Shown here piece by piece: positions 28,516 through 36,716 of a stretch of DNA of 64,000 nt. The notes below the pieces were generated by a model. It searched no databases. It was given only the letters and a program-made list of their open reading frames with translations, and was not told the DNA's origin. The translations under genes were made by a program, and so were the position numbers. Position 1 is the stretch's first letter; the number at the start of each line of letters is the position of its first letter. The DNA lies in the NCBI RefSeq assembly GCF_006152065.1, contig NZ_VDFW01000021.1:60374-124373 (forward strand), in the 5' to 3' direction. The stretch is from Amycolatopsis alkalitolerans. Its GTDB lineage: Bacteria; Actinomycetota; Actinomycetes; Mycobacteriales; Pseudonocardiaceae.

Positions 28516-29694
28516 TCAGTACACCGGCAGGCTCTGGTCGATCTGCTTCGCCCAGGCCAGGACGCCACCGCCGAGATGCGTCGCGTCCTTGAAGCCCGCG
28601 CGGTGCAGCGCGGCGAGTGCCTCCGCCGAGCGGGCGCCCGACTTGCAGTGCAGCACGATCGGCTTGTCCTGCGGCAGTTCCGAGAGCGCCTCACCGGAGA
28701 GGATCCGGTCCTTCGGGATCAGCTTGGCGCCCTTGATGTTCACGATCTCGTACTCGTGCGGCTCGCGAACGTCGATCAGTTCGAACTCCTCGCCCGAGTC
28801 GAACTTCGCCTTCAGCTCCGCCGGGGTGATGGTGCTGCCCGACGCGGCCTGCTGCGCCTCGTCGGAGACCACACCGCAGAACGCCTCGTAGTCGATCAGC
28901 TCGGTGATCTTCGGCGTCAGCGGGTCCTTGCGGATCTTGACCTCGCGGTACTTCATCTCCAGCGCGTCGTAGCTGATCAGGCGGCCGAGCAGCGGCTCAC
29001 CGATCCCGGTGATGAGCTTGACCGCCTCGGTGACCATGATCGACCCGATGGACGCGCACAGCACGCCCAGCACGCCGCCCTCGGCGCACGACGGCACCAT
29101 GCCCGGCGGCGGCGCCTCCGGGTAGAGGTCGCGGTAGTTGAGGCCCTGGCCGTTCGGCGCGTTCTCCCAGAACACGCTCACCTGGCCCTCGAAACGGAAG
29201 ATGGAGCCCCAGACGTACGGCTTGTCCAAAAGCACCGCGGCGTCGTTGACCAGGTACCGGGTGGCGAAGTTGTCCGTGCCGTCCAGGATCAGGTCGTAAC
29301 CGCGGAAGACGTCGAGCGCGTTCTCGTTGGTCAGCTGCTCGTTGTGCAGGATGACGTCGACGAACGGGTTGACCTCGGCGATCGACTCCTTGGCCGACAC
29401 CGCCTTCGGCTTGCCCACGTCCGACTGACCGTGGATGATCTGCCGCTGCAGGTTCGACTCGTCCACGACGTCGAAGTCGATGACACCGAGCGTGCCGATC
29501 CCGGCCGCGGCCAGGTACAGCAACGCGGGGCTGCCGAGGCCGCCGGCACCGATGACCAGCACTTTGGCGTTCTTGAGCCGCTTCTGCCCGTCCATCCCGA
29601 CATCCGGGATGATCAGGTGCCGGCTGAACCGGGCCACCTCTTCCTTGGTGAGCTCGGCGGCCGGCTCGACGAGCGGCGGCAGCGTGCCTGACAT
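28516..29694 (-). CDS. moeZ: Adenylyltransferase/sulfurtransferase MoeZ
   Basis: A 392-residue ThiF/MoeB E1-like domain (GAGGLG nucleotide loop at 49-54; RQIIHGQSDVGKPKA; LDGTDNFATRYLVND) fused to a C-terminal rhodanese domain with active-site Cys350 in HCKSGARS. It adenylates and thiolates the C-terminus of ubiquitin-like sulfur carriers, serving molybdopterin, thiamine or cysteine biosynthesis. The link to molybdopterin is relevant because NasA upstream needs that cofactor. The start MSGTLPP is chosen over an upstream in-frame codon at 29748. Equivalent to Rv3206c. Confidence 0.94.
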   Translation of the reverse strand: MSGTLPPLVEPAAELTKEEVARFSRHLIIPDVGMDGQKRLKNAKVLVIGAGGLGSPALLYLAAAGIGTLGVIDFDVVDESNLQRQIIHGQSDVGKPKAVSAKESIAEVNPFVDVILHNEQLTNENALDVFRGYDLILDGTDNFATRYLVNDAAVLLDKPYVWGSIFRFEGQVSVFWENAPNGQGLNYRDLYPEAPPPGMVPSCAEGGVLGVLCASIGSIMVTEAVKLITGIGEPLLGRLISYDALEMKYREVKIRKDPLTPKITELIDYEAFCGVVSDEAQQAASGSTITPAELKAKFDSGEEFELIDVREPHEYEIVNIKGAKLIPKDRILSGEALSELPQDKPIVLHCKSGARSAEALAALHRAGFKDATHLGGGVLAWAKQIDQSLPVY

Positions 29695-29793
29695 CGGTCC
29701 TCCAAATCGCGCGGATCGCGTGGTCGCGTCTCCCAGTATCCACAACACGACGCGGAGGCCACGTCTTCCCAGATAGTGGTCACCTTCCCCTGG

Positions 29794-30891
29794 CTACCCC
29801 GGCGGCGCGCTGTCGCCCAGGTCGAGCACCGGCCACGCGTTCGGTTTGCAGACCTTCCCGTCGGTCGGGACCGCCTTCGAGTTGTAGATGTCCACCTTGT
29901 TCAACTGGGCCACGTAGTCGTTGCTCACCCCGAACGTCTGCTGCATCATCACCGGGGCCAGCGCACCGTCCTGCTGGCAGCCGACGTGACTCTTGCCGAG
30001 CGCGTGGCCGACCTCGTGGTTGATCGCGTACTGGCGGTACGTGCCCATGTCCGCGCCGAAGGCGAGCGCCCCGCGCACCCAGCGCGCCAGATTGATGATC
30101 ACGCTGTGGTGGAAGCCGCGGATGTAGCACGAGGTCGGGAACGGGATGCCGAACCCGCACAGGTCGGCGCGCGTCGCGGTGTCCGGGCTGGTCAGGCGCA
30201 CCCGGAAGTCCGGATCCGGGTCGCGCGCGTCGACCCGCTGCAGGCTCACCTTGCCGGTGCCGATCCAGCTGCGGGTGTCGGACAACGTGGCCTCGGCCGT
30301 GCGCGCGAACGAGTCGTCGCCCGCGTAGCTCGACGGATCGATGCCGTCCTCGACCTCGATGGTGTAGCGGTACAGCCGCCCTGTCGTCCCGGCTCGCTTG
30401 CCGCTCGTGCCGTCCTCCGCCAGCGGGACGACATGCCAGGTGCCCTTGCCTGCCTGCGTGAACGCGCCGCCCGGCGGCAGCGGCGCCGTCGGCACGTTCA
30501 GGTTCGGCGGCAGCGCGGGTTGCTCGCTCACCTGACTGCCCGCGGTGAGGCCGTTGCTGTCCGTGCCGACGGAACCCGGCACGTCCTGCGCCGGTTCCCG
30601 CGCGGTGTTGAAGACCACGAGCGCCGTGATGACCACCAGGATCGGCAACGCGTACACGCGCCAGCCGTAGGCCTTCGTGACCTGGCGAAGCCGGTTGCGC
30701 TCCCGGCGGGACTTCCGCGCCTGCTCGGGCGTCTGCTCGAGCTGACCTGGCGACGGGCGCCACGAAGCGCTCAACGGTTCGCCGGAAGTCCGCTTGCGGC
30801 CCCGCTCGTAACGATCACCCGGGAGCCCCTGCGAACGGCGTGCCGAAACCCTCTGCCTCTCGTTCTGCGCGCCGCTCGACACCCGGTTCAC
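29794..30891 (-). CDS. DUF3152 protein, membrane-anchored metzincin-like
   Basis: About 365 residues: a basic cytoplasmic start, one membrane helix (VYALPILVVITALVVF), a Pro-rich linker and a DUF3152 outer domain. The domain contains HEVGHALGKSH starting near His292, which fits the metzincin zinc motif HExxHxxGxxH, followed by a Met-rich PVMMQQTFG that could be the Met-turn. A secreted or surface peptidase role is therefore plausible; the substrate is unknown. GTG 30891 is the likely start but the N-terminus is poorly defined. The gene corresponds to Rv3207c. Confidence 0.85.
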   Translation of the reverse strand: MNRVSSGAQNERQRVSARRSQGLPGDRYERGRKRTSGEPLSASWRPSPGQLEQTPEQARKSRRERNRLRQVTKAYGWRVYALPILVVITALVVFNTAREPAQDVPGSVGTDSNGLTAGSQVSEQPALPPNLNVPTAPLPPGGAFTQAGKGTWHVVPLAEDGTSGKRAGTTGRLYRYTIEVEDGIDPSSYAGDDSFARTAEATLSDTRSWIGTGKVSLQRVDARDPDPDFRVRLTSPDTATRADLCGFGIPFPTSCYIRGFHHSVIINLARWVRGALAFGADMGTYRQYAINHEVGHALGKSHVGCQQDGALAPVMMQQTFGVSNDYVAQLNKVDIYNSKAVPTDGKVCKPNAWPVLDLGDSAPPG

Positions 30892-30972
30892 ACGGACAAG
30901 CGTGCCACACGCGGCCTCTACAGCGCACCGCGACCACCCGGGCACAGAACGGATTTTTCTCACCCGGGCGGC

Positions 30973-31977
30973 CTACCAGGCGTTCCCGTCCACTCGCTCC
31001 CACATACCCAAAATCGCTTTCGCCACGGTGGCGGGTCGCTCCATTTGGGCGACATGGCCCGTCCGCGGCAGGACCAGCAGCCGGCCTCGCCGCAGTGCGT
31101 TCGCCGTCCGGCTCGCGTGCCGTACGGAGATCACCCTGTCCTGCGTGCCCCATACGACGAGCGAGGGCATGCTCACGCGGGGTGCAACCGACCACAGCGA
31201 CGAAGCGCCGCGGGCGAACCATGCGCGGAAGATGCCGAACGTGCTCGCCGTCATCGCCGCGTTCGCCCACCTGAGCCTGGCGCGGGCGGAGTGCTCCTCG
31301 GCCAGCTCGTCGAGCCGGTGCTCGGGGAACGAGTCCGGGTCGGCGAAGCACAGCTTGATGACCTGCGCCGCCCGTTCCCGCGGGGTCAGCCCGGCCAGGC
31401 GGCGACGGACCCCGCGGCCGATCAACGGCAGCATCGCCAGCGCCATCAGCGGGTCCGACAACCGCCGCGGATCGGGCCTGCGGTCCGGCATCGCGGGCGA
31501 GATCACGGTGAGCGTGCGCACCAGGTCCGGCCGCCGGGCCGCGAGCAGCAGCGCGACCGCACCGCCCATCGAGTTGCCGACCAGATGCACCGGCCCGCCG
31601 CCGAGCCCCTCGACGAACTTGGCCAGCTCGTCGGCGTGCTCGTCGAGGCCGAACCGGAAACCCCGCACCGGTTCGGAGAACCCGAACCCGGGCAGGTCGA
31701 CCGAGACGCCGTTGGCGAACGGCGAGAGCAACATCGCCAGATCGGTCCAGTTGGTCGAAGACCCGCCGAGACCGTGCACGTACACGACGGTGGCCTCGGC
31801 GGAACCAGGGGTGCGGCGCACATGGAGGGTCACGCCGCCGGCGGTTTCGAGGCCGCCCGGCCACGGAGGCAACTTCGGGTCGAGCGCGGGCAGCGAGGCC
31901 TTCGAAAGCGGCACATGCGTGACCGGTGAACGTCTGCCGGATGTGGCGTCCCCGGTCTGTGGAACGGTGTCGGTCAT
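30973..31977 (-). CDS. Alpha/beta hydrolase
   Basis: A 334-residue hydrolase with the oxyanion HGLGGSS, the nucleophile elbow GNSMGG, a cap region at about 170-240, the acid in WGTQDRV and the His in RTGHVAQMERP. The substrate cannot be told; esterase or lipase is likely. ATG 31977 is chosen. It is divergent from a TetR regulator across 338 bases, with a 13-base palindromic repeat near each start, so the TetR probably regulates it. Confidence 0.88.
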   Translation of the reverse strand: MTDTVPQTGDATSGRRSPVTHVPLSKASLPALDPKLPPWPGGLETAGGVTLHVRRTPGSAEATVVYVHGLGGSSTNWTDLAMLLSPFANGVSVDLPGFGFSEPVRGFRFGLDEHADELAKFVEGLGGGPVHLVGNSMGGAVALLLAARRPDLVRTLTVISPAMPDRRPDPRRLSDPLMALAMLPLIGRGVRRRLAGLTPRERAAQVIKLCFADPDSFPEHRLDELAEEHSARARLRWANAAMTASTFGIFRAWFARGASSLWSVAPRVSMPSLVVWGTQDRVISVRHASRTANALRRGRLLVLPRTGHVAQMERPATVAKAILGMWERVDGNAW

Positions 31978-32315
31978 CAATCCAGCATGCAACCGGAGGC
32001 CCGGCCTTGGCGACTCGCCGGTACCGGCGGTACGGCTGGAGCCACGGCGTCGCGCGCGGAGGCATTTGGCGCTACCCGGAGCGCTCGCCGGCACTGCGCC
32101 GGTTGGGGCGGATGGGATTACCTCGGAACTTGTCGCGAGTTCGGCTACTTTCCGTAGCGCCGTAGGGGAACTCCCTGGTCAAGCAGGACGCGCGCGACTT
32201 CGAAGATATTTCCCGCGTCGACGCTCACGCACGAGCTGGGATCTGGCACGTCACCACAACGCCCACGATCCGGTACCGGCGGGTAATCTCGAACGGGTTG
32301 AACCGGGAGGAAAGC
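31978..32315. promoter_or_regulatory. Divergent control region with two CCGGTACCGGCGG repeats
   Basis: This 338-base gene-free stretch separates the hydrolase (left, minus) and TetR (right, plus) genes. The 13-base sequence CCGGTACCGGCGG occurs exactly twice, at 32018-32030 and 32270-32282, each with the 10-base perfect palindrome CCGGTACCGG. One copy lies 41 bases before the hydrolase start and the other 34 bases before the TetR start, typical operator positions. A TAATCT -10-like box follows the second copy at 32284-32289. The middle of the region holds no clear ORF. Confidence 0.6.
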
Positions 32316-32957
32316 ATGACGGACATGGCGCCCGCACAGCAGCGCGGGGTGCGTCTGCCGCGTACGGAGCGGCGCGCGCAACTGCTCACGGCGGCGCAGC
32401 GCGTGTTCTCCGCGAACGGCTATCACGCGGCGGCGATGGACGAGATCGCCGAGCAGGCCGGGGTGTCCAAGCCTGTGCTGTACCAGCACTTCCCCGGCAA
32501 GCTCGATCTGTACATCGCGCTGCTGGAGAGCCATGTCGACGAACTCGTCGGGCGGGTGCAGGGCGCGCTGAACTCCACGACCGACAACAAGCAGCGCGTG
32601 CAGGCCGCCGTCGGCGCGTTCTTCGACTTCGTGAGCAATGACGCCGGTGCGTTCCGGATGGTCTTCGAATCCGATCTGCGCGGTGAGCCGGCGGTGCAGG
32701 ACTCGGTGGACAGGGCGACGTCGGCCAGTGTCGACGCGATCACGGAGACGATCACCGCCGACGCCGGTCTCGACGAGGCGAAGGCGCGGCTGCTCGCGGT
32801 CGGCCTCGTCGGGCTGAGCCAGGTGAGCGCCCGGTTCTGGCTGACGCACCACAGCACGATGAGCCAGGAGGAGGCCGTCGCACTGACCGCGACGCTCGCC
32901 TGGCGCGGGATCGGTGCGGGCTTCCCCCTCCAGCAGCAGGTCAACCGCGGCGAGTAG
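32316..32957 (+). CDS. TetR-family regulator (Rv3208-like)
   Basis: A 213-residue repressor. Helices 1-3 carry TERRAQLLTAAQRVFSANGY, the turn HAAAMDEIAEQAGVSKPVLYQHFPGKLDLY contains the recognition helix, and the remaining helices form the ligand and dimer domain. ATG 32316 follows GGGAGGAAA. Place and sequence type match Rv3208. Likely targets are itself and the divergent hydrolase through the palindromes described upstream. Confidence 0.9.
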   Translation: MTDMAPAQQRGVRLPRTERRAQLLTAAQRVFSANGYHAAAMDEIAEQAGVSKPVLYQHFPGKLDLYIALLESHVDELVGRVQGALNSTTDNKQRVQAAVGAFFDFVSNDAGAFRMVFESDLRGEPAVQDSVDRATSASVDAITETITADAGLDEAKARLLAVGLVGLSQVSARFWLTHHSTMSQEEAVALTATLAWRGIGAGFPLQQQVNRGE

Positions 32958-33150
32958 TCAGACCGTGTCGATCCGGAAGACCGCGACCTTGTCCGCGGCG
33001 GCCGCGAACTGCGCGGGGTCGGGCCCGGCGACCAGGCCCATCCGGACGAACATCGGCACCCCGTGCGGGACCTCCCGCGGAAACGCGCACATCACCTCGC
33101 GCCGCAACTCCGGGTCGGTGATCTCGGTCAGCGTCACCGGGCGCGGGCAG
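32958..33150 (-). pseudogene. C-terminal remnant of a pyridoxamine-5'-phosphate-oxidase-like gene
   Basis: The last ~60 codons (VTLTEITDPELRREVMCAFP, then MFVRMGLVAGPDP and ADKVAVFRID) look like the end of an FMN- or F420-binding PNPOx-like protein, but nothing before residue VTLTEI fits the family: the frame there only mirrors the MarR remnant on the other strand. The stop immediately follows the TetR stop. The N-terminal two-thirds is missing, apparently removed by the same deletion that shortened the MarR gene. Family assignment is from memory of the C-terminal pattern. Confidence 0.55.
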
Positions 33151-33566
33151 CCGCCGATTTCGGGGCGGCCGCCGACGCCGTCGACGAGGCAGCCGCGGAG
33201 GCCTTGCGGGTCAACCGCACGGATCTGCGCATCATTGGTCTGGTCCACCAGGCGGGCAGCCTGTCCGCCGGGAAGCTGGCGAGCGTCGCCGGGCATCTCA
33301 CCAGGACCACGGACGCGAGCGACCGGCGACGTGCCGTCGTCGCGCTCACCGAGTCCGCCGCCGACCTGCTCGAAAGCGTTTACGCGCCGGTCGCGCGGGC
33401 CGGGCGGCGGGTGCTGGACCGTTACTCGTCGGGCGAGCTGACGCTGATCATCGACGTGCTACGCCGGGGCGAGCAGGTTCAGCTTGCCGAAGCCGACCGG
33501 ATCCGGGGCTCGGTGACGGCACACAACTCGCTCAGCCGCGCCGCGACCCCGCGCGTGCGTTCGTAG
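33151..33566 (+). pseudogene. Truncated, internally deleted MarR-family regulator
   Basis: The readable part runs ADFGAAADAVDEAAAEAL, NRTDLRIIGLVHQAGSLSAGKLA, then SVAG joined directly to HLTRTTDASDRRRAVVALT and a normal dimer helix. In MarR proteins about 16-18 residues containing the recognition helix lie between those two blocks, so an in-frame deletion near 33291 removed DNA binding. There is also no start codon with a ribosome site in front of the remnant; the open frame extends into the PNPOx remnant. Its end overlaps the convergent hydrolase by 88 bases. Confidence 0.6.
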
Positions 33567-34396
33567 GTCAGTTCATGGCCCGCGCCGGGGAACAGCACGA
33601 ACTTAGCGCCCGGCAGCTCCTCCGCGATGACCTTCGCGTGCCGCACCGGGGTGATCCGGTCGCGGTCGCCGACGAGGACCACACTCGGCTTACCCGCCAG
33701 CGTCGCGAGCGCGGCGCGCCGGTCGTGCTGGGAGATCGAGTCGCGGAAACCGCCGATACTGCTCGGGTGCGCGCGCAGGACCTGCGCCGTCATCGCCCGC
33801 ACGTCCGCCCGGTCGGCCTTCTTCCCGAACGCGATCCACTTCGTCGCCGGCCGCGCGAGTACCGCCGGGATCGGCACGAACTCCTTGCGGTAGCGGGAAA
33901 GCGTCCGCGCGAGCGCCTTGTCGGCACGTATCGCGGCCCGGCCGGCGGCACCGGAAAGTCCGAGCGTGAGCCGGTCCATGTCCGAGCAGGACGTCGCGAT
34001 GAACGCGACGCCCCTGACCCGCTCGCGAACCAGGCCGGGATGCCGTTCGGCCAGCGCCATCACCGTCATCCCGCCCAGCGAGTGCCCGGCGAGCACGACC
34101 GGCCCGTGCGGTACGCGGGCGGCCAGCAGTTCGGCCAGATCGTCGGCGAGTTGCGGGATCGTCGCCGTGCCGGGCCGCGCCGCGGCCGAACCGCCATGTC
34201 CACGGTGGTCGTAGCGGAGCACGCGGACATCCGGCGGCAGCAACGGCAGGATCGGCGCCCACTCGGTGTGATCCTGCGTCCACGCGTGCACCAGTGCCAC
34301 CGTGAGCCGCGCCCCGGCGGGACCCGATTCGTCCACGTGCAGCGCCGTACCGTCCGCGGTGAGAAACCGGCGACCGGTCCCCCTGCGACCGATCAC
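33479..34396 (-). CDS. Alpha/beta hydrolase
   Basis: A 305-residue hydrolase with the HAWTQDHTEW oxyanion region, YDHRGHGGS, the nucleophile elbow GHSLGG, the acid in VGDRDRI and the C-terminal His in GAGHEL. GTG 34396 is chosen because it overlaps the stop of the upstream AurF-like gene as GTGA; the in-frame ATG at 34432 would overlap it by 40 bases. Co-expression with the diiron oxygenase suggests linked substrates, but none is known. Confidence 0.87.
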   Translation of the reverse strand: MIGRRGTGRRFLTADGTALHVDESGPAGARLTVALVHAWTQDHTEWAPILPLLPPDVRVLRYDHRGHGGSAAARPGTATIPQLADDLAELLAARVPHGPVVLAGHSLGGMTVMALAERHPGLVRERVRGVAFIATSCSDMDRLTLGLSGAAGRAAIRADKALARTLSRYRKEFVPIPAVLARPATKWIAFGKKADRADVRAMTAQVLRAHPSSIGGFRDSISQHDRRAALATLAGKPSVVLVGDRDRITPVRHAKVIAEELPGAKFVLFPGAGHELTYERTRGVAARLSELCAVTEPRIRSASAS

Positions 34397-35298
34397 CGAT
34401 ACCGCCCGTCTATCAGAAACGACTTGCGCCACATGCGCATTCCCGGCGCGCCGACAAGCCCGACCTCATCGAGGAAGGCCATGATCCGCTCACCGGCCCA
34501 GCGCATGGTCTCCTGGAAGTGCGGGTTGGCCATCGCGGTCTCCCACGCCTGCCTCGGCGGCAGCCCGACCGCGGCGTAGACGCGCGGGTTGATGAGGCTG
34601 CGGGTGATCGCGAAGCTCACCGAGGCGAGCAGCCACCGCTGGTAGGCCAGTTCCGCCTTGGACATCCCGGCCATCCCGCGGGTGACCTCTTCACGCGCGA
34701 ACGTGACGTGCCGTGCCTCCTCCAGCACGTGGATGCGGTTGACCATCCTGATCAGCGGCTGGACGTTCTCGTCGGCCATGCTCTCGCGCTGGATGCGGTC
34801 GAGGACCTCCTCGGCGACCAGGATCGAGCCGTAGAGCGCCGGACCGTAGCCGATCAGCGGCAGCGCCTTGCCCAACTGGTGCACGATCTTGATCGGCCCG
34901 TACGGCGGCGCGCCGACCCGCTCGACCGCGCGGGCGAACATCGTCGAATGGCGGCATTCGTCGGCGATCTCGGTCAGCGCGTACTGCACGTGCCGGGTCG
35001 TCGGGTCACCGCGGTAGATCTCCTTGAGCAGCATCTGCATCAGCAGGACCTCGAAGAAGATGCCGTTGCTCGCGACGCTGGCCACTTCGTGCTTGCCGAG
35101 TTCGATCCGCTGCTCGGGGGTCAGCTGTGCCCACAGGCCGGTGCCGTACAGCGAGCACCGGTGTTCGAGCTGGTAGACCTTGCCCTCGGCCAGCGGCGCG
35201 TCCCAGTCGATGTCGACCTCGGGGTCGTAGAACTTGTTCGCCGAGGATTTCAGCAGCCGGTCCGCGGTCTTCTCGCGCTCGTCGAGCGTCCGCGTCAT
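34393..35298 (-). CDS. AurF-type diiron oxygenase
   Basis: A 301-residue member of the p-aminobenzoate N-oxygenase (AurF) family. Iron ligands are visible in the helices as EIADECRHSTMF and VLEEARHVTFAREE (E-x-x-x-H patterns). AurF oxidises aryl amines; other relatives oxidise fatty or hydroxylated substrates, and the substrate here is unknown. It is divergent from a TetR gene with a perfect palindrome between them, and coupled to an alpha/beta hydrolase downstream. Confidence 0.85.
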   Translation of the reverse strand: MTRTLDEREKTADRLLKSSANKFYDPEVDIDWDAPLAEGKVYQLEHRCSLYGTGLWAQLTPEQRIELGKHEVASVASNGIFFEVLLMQMLLKEIYRGDPTTRHVQYALTEIADECRHSTMFARAVERVGAPPYGPIKIVHQLGKALPLIGYGPALYGSILVAEEVLDRIQRESMADENVQPLIRMVNRIHVLEEARHVTFAREEVTRGMAGMSKAELAYQRWLLASVSFAITRSLINPRVYAAVGLPPRQAWETAMANPHFQETMRWAGERIMAFLDEVGLVGAPGMRMWRKSFLIDGRYR

Positions 35299-35317
35299 CG
35301 CGTCCTCCCAAGTTCAT

Positions 35318-35338
35318 GTAACCGGTAGTAACAGTTAC
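35318..35338. promoter_or_regulatory. Probable TetR operator, GTAAC repeats
   Basis: GTAAC-A-GTTAC at 35328-35338 is a perfect odd-length palindrome, and another GTAAC sits ten bases earlier at 35318-35322. The site lies 20 bases before both divergent starts (AurF-type oxygenase on the left, TetR on the right), where a TetR dimer would block both promoters. AT content is high for this genome. Function is inferred from position. Confidence 0.6.
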
Positions 35339-35357
35339 CTTTGGTAGCATCGCTCCT

Positions 35358-36101
35358 GTGGCGGAACATGTCAAGCGCGGCAAGGCGAACGAGGCGGCGA
35401 CCGGCGACGCGCGGCGGGACCGGTGGCGCAAGCACCGGGTGGCGAGGCGGGCGGAGTTCGTCGAGGCCGCGCTCAGGGCGCTCGACGAGCACGGACCCGA
35501 CCTCGCGATGGAAAACGTGGCCGTGGCCGCCGGGGTCACGAAACCGGTGCTGTACCGGCATTTCGAGGACAAGGCCGACCTGTACGTCGCGCTCGGCCAA
35601 CGCGGGACGGAACTGCTGTTCTCGCGGCTCGTGCCCGCGATCAACTCGCAGCTGGCGCCGGTGCCCCGGATCCGGAAGGCGCTCGACGCGTTCTTCGGCG
35701 TCATCGAGGAGCACCCGAACCTCTACCGGCTGCTGGCGCGCGGCGCGTTCACCGAGCGCCCGGCGAACTCCGACGTGGTCGCCGAGGACAAGGAACTCAT
35801 CGCGACGGCGCTGACCGCACTGCTCGGTGACTACATGCGCATGTTCGGGATGGACTCCGGCGCCGCCGAGCCGTGGGCGTACGGGATCGTCGGCATGGTC
35901 CAGAACACCGGTGAATGGTGGCTCGACCGCCGGTCGATGAGCCGGGACGCCGTCGTGGAGTACCTGACGCAGATCATCTGGGCCGCGATCGACGGCCTGG
36001 CGCGGCAGAACGGCATCACGATCGACCCGGACAAACCGCTCGAGGCGAACAAGGTCGTGCTGCTGCACGCGAAGGAAGAGGAGGCGTCCGATGCCGGCTG
36101 A
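35358..36101 (+). CDS. TetR-family regulator
   Basis: A 247-residue regulator with a long basic N-terminal tail, then the HTH (LALDEHGPDLAMENVAVAAGVTKPVLYRHFEDKADLYVAL region) and a C-terminal ligand domain with WAYGIVGMVQNTGEWWLD typical of TetR proteins near lipid or oxygenase genes. The start is GTG. It probably represses the divergent oxygenase-hydrolase pair. It overlaps the DUF4873 gene by 11 bases, so the two are one transcript. Confidence 0.9.
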   Translation: MAEHVKRGKANEAATGDARRDRWRKHRVARRAEFVEAALRALDEHGPDLAMENVAVAAGVTKPVLYRHFEDKADLYVALGQRGTELLFSRLVPAINSQLAPVPRIRKALDAFFGVIEEHPNLYRLLARGAFTERPANSDVVAEDKELIATALTALLGDYMRMFGMDSGAAEPWAYGIVGMVQNTGEWWLDRRSMSRDAVVEYLTQIIWAAIDGLARQNGITIDPDKPLEANKVVLLHAKEEEASDAG

Positions 36102-36396
36102 AGAGGACGGCTACACCGGTCCGGCGAAGCTCGTCGTGGGCGAGCGGGAGTTCGCCGTCGACGTCGAGATGCGCGGGCACTTCCAGCCGATCGACGGCCG
36201 CTACCACTGGTACGGCCGCGTCGCCCGGCACGACGACCTCGAAGCGCTGCTCGGCGGCCGCAAGCGCGCGGCGGAGATCCACACGCCGGACGGGTCCGCG
36301 CGCGGCGAACTGTCCGATCCCGATCCGTGGGGCCGCTACCGGATCCTCGGAGCGAGCACCCCGCCGTTCACCGTGCCCACGACGCCGGCCGAATAG
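36091..36396 (+). CDS. DUF4873 protein
   Basis: A 101-residue soluble beta-rich protein (DUF4873): YTGPAKLVVGEREFAVDVEM, HFQPIDGRYHWYGRV, and a C-terminal YRILGASTPPF. In other actinomycetes the domain occurs alone or at the end of flavin-dependent monooxygenases, so an accessory role to the nearby oxygenase is plausible. Its start lies inside the TetR gene. A strong terminator follows. Confidence 0.8.
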   Translation: MPAEEDGYTGPAKLVVGEREFAVDVEMRGHFQPIDGRYHWYGRVARHDDLEALLGGRKRAAEIHTPDGSARGELSDPDPWGRYRILGASTPPFTVPTTPAE

Positions 36397-36403
36397 CGAG
36401 AAA

Positions 36404-36428
36404 GGACGCCCGCACGGGCGTCCCTTCT
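36404..36428. terminator. Bidirectional transcription terminator
   Basis: GGACGCCCG, loop CA, CGGGCGTCC forms a nine-base-pair perfect stem (36404-36423), flanked by AGAAA on the left and CTTCT on the right. It sits between the convergent DUF4873 (plus) and DUF3107 (minus) genes and can end transcripts from both sides. It is the clearest terminator in the window. Confidence 0.8.
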
Positions 36429-36442
36429 GCTTGTGGACCGGA

Positions 36443-36673
36443 TTACGCGCCGACCGCGAAGCCGACCTTGCGCACGTCGCTCGGCGCGATCTCGACGTAG
36501 GCGATGCGGTCGGAGGGGACGATGAACTTGCGCCCCTTCTCGTCGGTGAGGCGGAACAGCCCGTCGGCGGACTTCAGTGCGTCGGCGACCAGCGACTCGA
36601 CCTCATCGGCAGACTGGCCACTGGACACCACCAGCTCGCGCGGCGTGTCCTTGATGCCGATCTTGACCTCCAC
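36443..36673 (-). CDS. DUF3107 protein (TB9.4-like)
   Basis: A 76-residue conserved actinobacterial protein (Rv3208A/TB9.4 family). VEVKIGIKDTPRELVVSS at the start and RIAYVEIAPSDVRKVGFAV at the end match the family, which is an ATP-binding-like small fold of unknown role and a T-cell antigen in M. tuberculosis. The start is GTG. It follows the ferritin-like gene on the same strand at 43 bases, as in M. tuberculosis. Confidence 0.9.
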   Translation of the reverse strand: MEVKIGIKDTPRELVVSSGQSADEVESLVADALKSADGLFRLTDEKGRKFIVPSDRIAYVEIAPSDVRKVGFAVGA

Positions 36674-36716
36674 GTATGACCTCCGCCTGTCTGTGTTCGC
36701 TGAACCTGCACCAAGG

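Noticed and set aside
29776..31929. 717-codon open frame on the plus strand
   Set aside because: Covers the DUF3152 and hydrolase genes in antisense; no motifs.
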